Origin: Chrysoperla carnea
Taxonomy: Eukaryota; Arthropoda; Insecta; Neuroptera; Chrysopidae
DNA length: 64,000 nucleotides
Reading direction: 5' to 3'
Assembly (NCBI RefSeq): GCF_905475395.1
Contig: NC_058339.1
Span: 58,847,172 to 58,911,171, forward strand
The notes below the pieces were generated by a model. The model saw only the letters and a list, made by a program, of their open reading frames with translations, was not told the DNA's origin and made no database searches. The translations under genes and the position numbers were made by a program. Positions within the stretch are counted from its first letter, which is position 1; each line of letters starts with the position of its first letter. Positions 12,501 to 22,700 of this stretch are shown here, piece after piece.

Positions 12501-14176
12501 TTTTGATTATTTATAGGAATATCGATTTGAATTTTTGCACAGTCATGCAAGGTGATAGGTCACATTTTTTAAGATCCTTAACCGAAATCAGAATTTAAAA
12601 TTCAGCCTACTATAAAATGACAAATAGGGCCGATTCTTAATATTTTGTTTATCGCCATAGGTGGTAAGAGATATCGAAAAAAATTATTAGAAAATGTTCC
12701 TTAGGATATTTTTGTATACCCATATACCGATTTTCATGATAAAATTCGCATTTTCAATTTTTCCAGTATTTTGGTCCACGCTCATAATTATTACAAGTTT
12801 ATTGAAATATTTGAATACATAACACTATTAAATTTTCAGTTTGTCCAGTTTTTACATTCCCTAGCACATTAAAAATAAAAATAAAAATAATTTTTTATAA
12901 CTAGTTGGCTATGGAATGTTAAAACTGGACAAATTGGTAATTTAATAGTGTTTTAAGTATATTCAAATATTTCAGTAAACTTGTAATAACTTTGGGAAAG
13001 ACCAAAATAACGAAAAAATATAAAATGCGAATTTTGCCATGAAAATTGTTATATGGTTAAAAAAAATATTCTAAGCAACTTTTTCTAAGAATTTTTTGGA
13101 TATGTCTAATCATCTCTGATGCTAGGAGAAGTATTAATAATCGGTCACATTTGTCAATTTGTAGTAGGCTGAGTTTAAAGTTCTGATTTCGGATAATTAT
13201 CTTAAAAAATTTAACTCATCACCCTGCCTGTATGTCTGTAAAAAATTATATTCCTATAGATAACGAAAATATGAGGGTGTCTTCATCTTAAATGCGACAC
13301 ACTGTAGATTCTCATCGCATAGTTTTTTCTGAAATTGTGTCATCACTGTTTACAAAAACACTTTTATCTTGTAAACAAAAAAATTGTCCGGAATTAAATA
13401 AAGATAAACCAAATCAAAGATAGAAAAACAAGGCTTCAAATGTTTCGGCATTTTATTTTCATATCATTAGAAACAAATCTTGTGCTACATTCTACAAATT
13501 TTTTTAAATTTTAATAGAAATGCATCAAGTATTTCAACAAGAATTATGTCGATTACGATTGTTGGCTGCAAGAACCACAGCTAATTTTATGAACACAACG
13601 GAAGTATCAAAAGCGATACAACTACATGCACAGGTATTTATTTATCCTTATTGGAAAAATCCTCATCCAAGTTTAATTTTAAACAAATACTAGCAGCTCC
13701 AACGATCAGAACGTTGAGTCGGGCTACTAGAGTTTCAATCCTTCGATTCTCGCTCTGGCGTAAATTTCTTTATAATAAACATTGGTGTGAAAGATGTTAA
13801 TGCCTATTGTTAACAATTCTAGGTTGTAGGTTTGGGACCATCATTTACGTTAACCATATCAATTATAATTGCCGATTCAGATAAACCACTAAGTGAATTG
13901 GAATTAATATTCCATGTTTCTGCATCTGCATACACATTATCACAATCATTTATGCAATTACCAACATTACACCCAGGTATTACATATACTTTTAACACTC
14001 AAATTATCGAAAAAGAACCAAAAAGTTGGAATAACGATGGTGACATACATTCAACAGATGAAATTGAAGAAATGTCTTATACACCGTTAAAAATATTTAT
14101 TGTAAAGAAAAATGAATGTCAACCATTGTCAGCATCACGGATTCATTTACCATTAACTGAACGTATTTTGTATTAA
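9568..14176 (+). CDS. BBS1: BBS1, BBSome core subunit (8 exons, 595 aa)
   Basis: Bardet-Biedl syndrome 1 protein belongs to the BBSome, the coat that moves membrane proteins into and out of cilia. Exons: 9568-9581, 10025-10281, 10344-10747, 11285-11530, 11718-11946, 12020-12187, 13518-13633, 13823-14176. All junctions are GT-AG, the phases match, and the sum is 1788 nt; the human protein is 593 aa. Diagnostic stretches are RLKVFSGTSM, LEQDVWRRL, CSGQYDVDFRCVIACREG, FGPLGQEDNVIILNTM, VIKILKRTADY and the C-terminal VVGLGPSFTLT. The N-terminal half forms the seven-bladed propeller of the family and the end carries the gamma-adaptin-ear-like part. Exon 1 is only 14 nt (MVYFG split codon). It was chosen because it supplies exactly the two bases exon 2 needs and has a good GTATGT donor. 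Intron 6 holds a large palindromic transposon. The gene looks intact and is likely active only in ciliated cells (sensory neurons, sperm). Confidence 0.93.
12466..13304. mobile_element. Palindromic (foldback) Tc1/mariner-like non-autonomous element in BBS1 intron 6
   Basis: It is bounded by TA on both sides (12464-12465 and 13305-13306). The ends are CAGTGAGTCGCATTTAAGAT and, in inverse, CAGTGTGTCGCATTTAAGAT. The inverted arms continue far inward: TTGGTCCACGCTCATAATTA and ATTTGAATACATAACACTAT have complements in the right half, so almost the whole 839 bp is one imperfect palindrome. There is no transposase. A truncated sister copy lies at 21695-22335. Confidence 0.75.
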
Positions 14177-15615
14177 TTTAAATAGATATTAAAATTTGAA
14201 GAAAATTGATGGATGAAAAATTATTTAAATTGATTACCTAAATATTTATTTCTTATATAGATTTTAGCAAACTTAATAGTCCATTTTTCTTGATAGAAAA
14301 GCTAGTAGGCATGCGTTCAAAATGTAGAATTCATTTATTTATATTATATAGAGGAAGTTAGTGCAAATGGCAAAACCCATAGAGATAGTAGAGCTATACA
14401 GGCATAGGAAGCGAAAAAAGTGAAAATCGACTGGGAAAAGTAGAAAGAGGTAGAAATTATAGATGTATAAGAAAGACGAAGACAGCTATACGCGCCTACT
14501 TTAACTGGCCTCTCTCTTCTACAATCAACCGTTTGGCGGTGACTTTACAGCTCTAGGGTTTTATCTCCATGCCAAAACCAGATACCTAGTTAATAATAAA
14601 CTCGACCTACATAGAAAATGTAGTTATCGCAGAAAGTTATAAATATTTTACGAAGAAAGTTATACTTATATGTTCTTGTTACCTAAAGAGACAAAACTTT
14701 TACCGGCTAAATCATTTTCATTTTTGGCAAATAAAAACTTAAGACAACATATCAAACTCTCCCCTTTGACTTGGCTGAGAGGAAAGAGATAGATTATTTC
14801 CTATTAAGTATAGATTTTAACATTGGATTAGATGTACAGAAGCTATCGTAGACGAAATTTAATAACATGGAATCGAGTGAGATAGAATTAAAAATTTGTA
14901 GTTTAACCTTCAGCAGACCAATACTATAACTCAAATTTCTTCATTGAATGTAGGGAATAGAGACGCAAAGTAAGAAATTTAAAGTTTCCACTATTTACAT
15001 AAATTATTAACTGTTTAGGAAGTACATGGTAAAAACTCTATCAACCATACCTTATTCGAAAATTTCATACCTAAAACTAATTAGTGATGTTACATAACTT
15101 GTTTGTTTATTTAGGAAAATGAAAATTTTTGGTTTTTAAACTTTTTAGTTTAAGCAGTAAAAACTGAATCCATTATCTGTCCTCTTTTCCCTAGAATCCT
15201 ATTATGCACTGTTTTCTTAAACCATTTTGAGAATTGCACAAATATTTTGTGCAATTCTACACTATTTAAAAGCGAGGCTGGAGTATAAAAGAATTGTTAA
15301 TAGAACAAAAAAAATTAAAAAAGTGATATAAAATTACTGTTAATCCAAAGCGTTTTCAATCATATTTCCTAGTTTTTACAAGTAGAAAAGGATAATGCTA
15401 TTACAATGTTAAAAGACAACCTTTTTCTCCTACTAAAAAAATACCTACTTATTGTAGCTATTATCAGGACCGGATTAAACATTAGGCAGGATAGGAAACT
15501 GTATAGGGGCTCCACATCGTATACGAGCCCCGTGCTCGCACAAAAGATTTTGAAAATGTTTCATAGAGAGAAAACTTAATTGGAAAATTTGCGCCCGCAA
15601 TGACAATAGGTAATA
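14177..15615. other. Intergenic 3' of BBS1
   Basis: No gene or clear element was recognised. A short inverted pair 'aattgcacaaat / atttgtgcaatt' occurs near 15232-15256. No canonical AATAAA was noted directly after the BBS1 stop. Confidence 0.45.
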
Positions 15616-15937
15616 CAGTAGAATCTCGATAACTTAAACCTCGGTAACATAAAAACCTCTGTTACTTCAAAAAATACTATGTTCCCTTCCCATCAGAGCC
15701 CAAAACCTCTATAACTTAAAATACGCAACCTCTATAACTTAAATAAATAATCTCTGTATAGGCCCTCAGTAACTACATAGAAACATGTACATACCTCTAT
15801 ATTAGCTAGCGTACATAGAAACATGTACATACCTCTATATTAACCTTTACCAAACATAGACACTTGATAACTTAAAACCTCTATAACTTAAAATATTTTG
15901 TGTTTCCCTTGGACTTTAACTTATCGAAATTCTACTG
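15616..15937. mobile_element. pogo/Tigger-like MITE
   Basis: CAGTAGAATCTCGATAACTT at the left and the inverse of CAGTAGAATTTCGATAAGTT at the right form terminal inverted repeats, flanked by TA on both sides. These ends resemble pogo-type transposons. The interior repeats the motif CCTCTATAACTTAAA several times and carries a direct duplication of about 32 bp (15773-15844, built on ACATAGAAACATGTACATAC). It has no coding capacity. Confidence 0.75.
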
Positions 15938-16930
15938 TATTGCCTTTTTTCAACGCTGATATTCTGTCAGTTGATGAAATACAAATTTACTCACACCTAT
16001 TCAACTTGAAAAGAGGTGATGATAATCAAACGGCTAAAAAAGGGCCACGAAAATTAGATTGTCAAAGGGCCCCGACATGGTTTATCCGTATATTATTATT
16101 ATTATCCCTTTATTCTGACTTTTATGTCTTTCAAAATACTAAACCCTGAGTTTTGAAGAGAACTAAAAGTATTTACATGTAGCGAAATAATTATAGCTTC
16201 TTCAAAGTTTCAAACCATTTCGAATTGTGTTATTATCATTGCCCTACTTTTAATGATAATATATTAATTATTACGATAACATTATAAATGATTGATAGGT
16301 ATCGAATATTTATGATGCGTGAATTATTCACAAGTAGATATACGTCTTTAGAAATTGAATACCTATCTGTACTGTATAATCTTATAAAAAAAAAACTGCA
16401 AAATATTTTAAGATGATTTTTAAAGGCAAGGCTACACACATAATAGGTAAGATTCGGTAGGCATGTCCACAATATTATAAACCAAAATTATGAATTATAT
16501 TTTATCAATTAAAAATATTTTTGATTGCAAACCTAAAACTCAATAAGATCTTCTTTAACTACGGAATCTTAAAAATGTTGTATTTAAATTTAATTAATTT
16601 TGTAAGATAATCCGTGATACAAAAAATTTTATCTATAAATCTCATTTGTATTTTAAGTTCAAAGTAACGGCCCACAGAGTAAAGTTTTGACGATGAGAAT
16701 GTGAATTCAATTCAAATCAAGCCATCAAAAAATGATTGGTCAAATCAGCGTATATTCAAAGAGGGATAAACGGGGATATCGATGTAATCGCCTTCAAAAA
16801 CTAAGGAATATATTTGCTATTATTATGAATAATTATTGCCCATAAAATATTTAAAACCTGGTTAATTGACGATTAGATTAGTATTTTTTGAATTATCTGC
16901 AGATAGAACCTTTTTATTTTTTCGATATAT
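15938..16930. other. Intergenic, no gene recognised
   Basis: AT-rich sequence. A short plus-strand frame at 15898-16149 starts inside the MITE and is not considered a gene. Confidence 0.45.
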
Positions 16931-16934
16931 AGAA

Positions 16935-17390
16935 ACGCTTATATATCGAAAACGGTGAGATAAGGTAAAAAATATCAAGAATCAAAAAGTGTTTAGAATT
17001 GTTCAGAATAAAAAGTCTATAGGTAGTTGTCACCTCAAGATTTTGACCAGAACCATAAAATAATAATTATTTGCGAATTTTCGAAAAAAATTTTTACTTT
17101 AATTATTTATCGAAAACAGGAGATTTTGTTGAAAATTGTCACGAATAAAAAAATACTTAGAATCGTTCGAATAATCTAATGGCTTTTAAGTTAAATTTTT
17201 GACCAGAACCAGAAAATAATCTTTATTTTCCTCAATAACGAGTTTTTGGAGAAAATCCGCATTTTTTTCAAATACTTATATCTTGAAAACAGAAAAGTTA
17301 GGTAAAAAATGTGAAGAATCAAAAAATGCTGGGAATTATCCATAATATAAAATGAAGTAGGAAACCTACTTCTGTCCCACCCTATGGGCG
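16935..17390. repeat. Diverged tandem array, three units of about 167-171 bp
   Basis: Each unit starts TATC(G/T)(A/T)GAAAAC-like (near 16940, 17107 and 17279). It continues with GGTAAAAAAT..AAGAATCAAAAA (units 1 and 3), then AGAATTGTTCAGAATAA-like, and in units 1 and 2 TTTTGACCAGAACCA. The units are strongly diverged, the third is cut short, and satellite-like expansion is not evident. Confidence 0.6.
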
Positions 17391-18436
17391 TTAATCGAAG
17401 AAACACAAGTTCGCATGAATATGATTTTCTTAAGTACACTCAGGCAAACATTTTTCATGGGCTTTTATTAAGGTTATTTTTAATTTATCTAAATAAATTT
17501 ATTTATCAAATTAAGATTATTTTTAATTTATCTAAAAATATGTAAATTAATCTAAACTCATACTTGTTCACAAACTATTTCCACGCATACATAAACTATT
17601 AAGCAAGTATGTATGTTAAATTTTTATTCGCAAATGTTGTTATTCTCGGAAGCTTAATTAGCTGTTACCAGAAATTTTTACCCATAGCGCATAACTGGGA
17701 TTTATGTAAAATGTTGTGTGCAATATTTAATTTTTCTTAAGAATGACCTTTTCATTTACGTGTGCAAGGTTTCTTTCAAGTGGGATAAAAGGTATCGGTT
17801 AATTTTTATCTCCAGACCCACAATATCAAATCTAGAAAACAATTTGAGAAAAATCATAGACATAGACGGAAGCATATGTTTCTCGTTATAGGTGGAGGTG
17901 TGTTTACCATGCACTTCTTTCTTGACGGACTTCAACAATCTCTTACGCTTTATCAACCAACAATCTAAAAAAAATTACCGAACTTTTGCATGTTAAGAGT
18001 TAGAATTTCGAGATATCTAGTAATATGGTTCATGTTTACAAAATATTATGGGCTTTGGAAAAAAAATCGACTTAGAGCTACATTCGTCTATTGGTAATTA
18101 CTAATACAACGATCAAATGTTATATAATTAATTAATTAAAAAAAAAACTCCAAACACGACCTTCATGTGCACTTTATTTTTATTTTTTTTATTTTATTCG
18201 TAAATAATAAACATATATATGAATACATAAAGATATAAAATTTCAATGAACATACATGCATGAAAAATTTAAAAATTAATATGTTTTTTCTTCCAATTTT
18301 CTAAATGTATTTTGTAAGCGAGCAGCAAAATTTATATTTATTATAAATCAACATGAAGCAAAATTGATTTAATTTTTAGCGTTATAGAAGTAGCGTTATA
18401 GAAGAGGTGCATAAGGTAAGAATGTATACGGTATAT
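17391..18436. other. Intergenic, no gene recognised
   Basis: AT-rich, with short direct repeats (AAGGTTATTTTTAATTTATCTAAA and AAGATTATTTTTAATTTATC-like near 17470-17530). No gene seen. Confidence 0.45.
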
Positions 18437-18561
18437 TAGTTTAAAGTTCGTTCAAACCAAAGTGGCACCGAGCAAGAGAGAGTGTATGATGTATATGTAT
18501 GTGCACTCATATCTATACCCTCTCTTGTTCGGTGCCACTTTGATTTGAACGAACTATACTT
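18437..18561. repeat. Hairpin MITE with arms of about 45-50 bp
   Basis: The left arm TTCGTTCAAACCAAAGTGGC and following ACCGAGCAAGAGAG are matched by the inverse at the right (CTCTCTTGTTCGGTGCCACT, then TTGATTTGAACGAA). The loop of about 35 bases is TATGTATGTG-rich. Symmetric arms of this length fit a MITE; a small-RNA precursor is also possible in shape. Confidence 0.65.
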
Positions 18562-19752
18562 AACACGTTAATCCATTTAAAATACTAAATACTTAATAAA
18601 TTTGCAAAAGTGGAATATGTTTGAGTAAATAGAAATATCTTTTAATAAAAGTGCAGTATGCTAAGTATATTTTTTGGTGTTGTAGAAAGGGAAATTTAAA
18701 AATAGAGTAATCCGTATCTTAATGGGAAGTATAGTATTACTTTCTATGATATGATATCTGTTTACAAAATTTCGACAACTTTTTTGACAAATCGTCAAAG
18801 CAATACAATTTTCGTCATAGTACAAACAAATTTGTAGGAAAGGAAACCACAAAGACTAAAAAAGGGAGGGGGAGACAAATTTGTATGAAAGATCAATACA
18901 AGGGGGTATCAATGTGATTAACGAAGTTTAAAAAAAACGGCCCTATTTATAGATTTTGACCACTGTGCATTTTTTCTTAAATCCGCCTCTGAAAATATCC
19001 CAATAAATGTGTTTTTAAAGAACCATTAATGTCATAATTATTAGGAAAAATATAAGATAATAAAATTAACAGTTTAGTTAAGTAAATATTACGCCCTTTT
19101 TAATTCTTTGGAAAATTATCGCATTCCATAAAAGATTTGAGAATTTTATCATTATTTGGATCAGCTCCACCAGTCACCGCTTGTTTTACTGATCCAACGT
19201 TACAATTGTCTCAATTACATTCTCGTTCAGTTCAAGAATAAACAATTCTATTCGATCATTAAAATTAAATTAGGACCTAAATGATATACCAATAATTACA
19301 TTAATTATTATAAATTCAGTGGCGGATTTAGACTTAAACCCCCGAGGCCTAGACCTAGGACACCAATATTTCAGACGAAAAATTTATATTTTTACAAAAA
19401 TAAAAGTATTGATTCTAATTAAACCACCATTGTAAAACCTAAATGAAAATAGTACCTATTATTCCAAGATTGTGAAAATTCTAAATATCATAGTTTATAA
19501 CAGAATATTTTTATTAGGTACTTCTAAAATAATTTATTATAGGTATAACAAGTTATTTGTGTAACTAATAATTATTATATTAATTAATATTATAGCAGCA
19601 GAATAAAACATTGATTGAATTGTGCTGTTTGTTAATGAATTGCATATTATAAGTGAATTGTTATCAATCAATAAAAGGCGCGGTGAATTCCATTCGAAAC
19701 CATTTTTAAATCAATAAAAAAACTTCTTTGAAATCCTAATTATTTTATCAAT
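18562..19752. other. Intergenic with possible hAT end fragments
   Basis: CAGTGGCGGATTTAGACTTA at 19319 matches the start of the hAT-like element at 29242. TAAATCCGCCTCTG near 18977 looks like the opposite end of such an element. The two ends point away from each other, so no element could be delimited. Confidence 0.35.
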
Positions 19753-22700
19753 TTATGTGTATGTTCCAGCAATTGAGTTGATTTTATTAACATAAGCTTG
19801 TTTTGCGGCATCTTTATTAATACCCTTTTTACCAGACCATGCATCCCATTTCTTTTTAGATTCAGCATCATTAGGTTTTGCTGCAAATAAGAAAAAATTT
19901 AAATTATTATAGCTGGTTATATATATATATTTTTCATAATTCTAAGTACAACTGTTGAGACATAACCGGGAAATTAATTAATTAATATAAAAATATAAAT
20001 ATTAAATTATATTTATTAATTATAACTATTGTAATGAATTAATAAAGAGCGAAACGTGTGTTATTACAGGTGTAAAAATAATTAAATATACGTTCTTGAA
20101 ACATATACCTAGCATTGTATTATAACAAAAAAAATATTCTATGTTTACATTCTATATCCAGTGGCGTAGCGATCATAGGGTAAGTAGGGCAGGGCTCCAG
20201 GGCCTCAAAGCTCAGAGGCATCTTTTTTGTCTAAGCATTGAAAAGAAAAGAGCAGTCAGTTCCCGAAACTAGCAAACCTCGAGGCTCCTCACAATAATTT
20301 TTTTTTATGATGTTAAATAAAGATTAACAATAACAGAACTCCAAATTTAAGACTTTCAACATATGCTCCTAGCGTTTTTGATTAAGCATGTGCTATTTTT
20401 TACCTTTATTTCTGATGATAAAACATGTATGAAACAAGTTGCAGCACAACGGTATATTTATAATAACTCTAAACATTATCGAAAGATAAAGAATTTTCTA
20501 AACTCAAATTTGATTTGACAAATGGGTTATTGTAGAAACTATAATATCTTAATATCTACGCCCGTGAGAAAAGAAGTACTTTTCCTACTCTGTATGCATG
20601 GGAAAAATAGTTCATTATCGCCCTAGTGTGATAATGATTTCATTCTCACACTAGGACGGTAATGAATTCAGTTACTAACTAGTAACTTTGACAATTTTCG
20701 TGACAATAAGCCATGATAAATTTTAAAGAATCATGACATATTTTAAATAAAATTATCGTTCATTTTCACATTTTAGAGACGTAAATAAAGTTTTATAAGA
20801 TAATATATACGTGTGATAACGCATTATTAACGTTCTTCTGCGATTGTCCAACTCGTGCTACGCACTTGTTGTGCAAATTTCGCAGGCATACGTTAATAAT
20901 TCTGTTATCCCACTAGTATCGTAAATAAATATTTTGAATTGATATTGATTTTAATTGCGATAGAAAACAACGCGGCATCAAAGTTTGATTTGAGTTGGAA
21001 ATTATAGACGAATTTACAAAGTAAAATTTCTTTTTTTTTTCGTCTACTGATCTGTTTAATAAATATTTTATATAATCATGTGTATTGTGGTTCGGAACGC
21101 GGAAAGACGGGATGGGGCCTCCCTTTCTCTATGCACCGGGGTCCTTGTTCGTCTAGCTACGCCACTGTCTATATCTTTCTAGTCCGCAGGCTAACGGCAA
21201 AAAAACCTATTCATTACGTCACCGTTGAGATTTTTTATCTGTGTTCTTTATATGCTGTTTAACAACTATTTACTATCTTACGTAAAAAATTCAAATTGCG
21301 CTCCTTTTGAAATTGATGAATTTCCGCTTTTTTGTTATTATAATAGAAATATTATCGAATAATAAACAGAAAAAGTATTTTGTCTAACATCCAATAAAAC
21401 GTTTGGTATTTAGAAAATTGCAATTTCAATCAAAGTGTCGGTCAAAAGACATCCCGTTTTAGTGAATATTGAAAAAAAAAAAACAAAACAAAACAAAACA
21501 AAAAACAAATACCCGTCAACTAAGAGCCTGGGTGCGGCCCATTCAAAAAATTTCCGCGATGTAAAAGAGAACGCCCCACTATCAAGATTTTTCTTATATT
21601 TGTTTATTTATTTATTATTTTTATAAAGACTTATCATACTTTGACAAATAACATATCAATTAATAAATAATAGATACAGTTAGCAGATTACATACAGTGT
21701 GTCGTATGTAAGATGAACACACCCTCATATTTGCGTTATTTATACGAATATCGATTTGAAATTTTGCAGAGTGATAGGTTACATTTTTTAGATACTTAAC
21801 TGAAATCAGTACTTTAAATTGAGCCTACTACAAATTGACAAATATTAGAAAGAGTTAAAAACTGAAAAAAAATATTAGAAAAAGTTGCTTAGAATATTTT
21901 TTATACCCATATACCGACCGATTTCCTAGACAAAATTCGCATTTTTTATTTTTTCATTATTTTGGTCCACACTCATAATTATTACAAGTTTATTGAAATA
22001 TTTGAATACATGACACTGTTAAATTATCAATTTGTTCAGTTTTTACATTCCATAGCACACTAGTTATAGAATTAAAATTAAACTTTTATAACTATAGTAT
22101 GTTGTGGAATATAAAAGCTGGACAAATTGATAATTTAATATTGTTATGTATTCAAATATTTCAATAAACTTGTAATAATATTGAGTAAAGACCAAAATAA
22201 AGAAAAAATTAAAAATGCAAATTTTGTCATGAAAATCAGTAAATGGCTATAAAAAATATTTTATCAGTAAATGACTATGAAAAATATTCGAAACAACTTT
22301 TTCTAATATTTTTCGATATCTTTAACCATTTTTTGTATGTTTTCTTACTTAAATTCTTAATATACAATTTTATTTCGAGTATCGTGGCATTTATTTCAAT
22401 AACTAAACATAAAACAGTTTTTAGAGAAGGGGCTAAGCTATCTGAGGTAATTACATTTTGCATGTAATTATTATCAAAATCATACCATTATGAATTTATT
22501 GGCTCTGTATGTCATGAATTATTGTGCTATTAAACATTGATTGTTCATATTTTTTAATTAAAAATGAATTTTTTAAAGTGGCAAGTGATTAGTAAACAAT
22601 ATTATTCATAGCTTATGTAAATTATTGACATTGGCTTATCAATCTGTATTTCCAAAATTGATAATTATTGATAAATTAGTTATAAAAATCTATCAAAACA

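Noticed and set aside
13685-13760. tRNA-like stretch with a TTTCAATCC box in BBS1 intron 7
   Set aside because: The box B match is imperfect, box A is unconvincing and no cloverleaf could be drawn. At most it is a SINE head fragment.
19319-19360. hAT-type end CAGTGGCGGATTTAG
   Set aside because: It matches the terminus of the element at 29242, but no partner end or target duplication was found, so no element was called.
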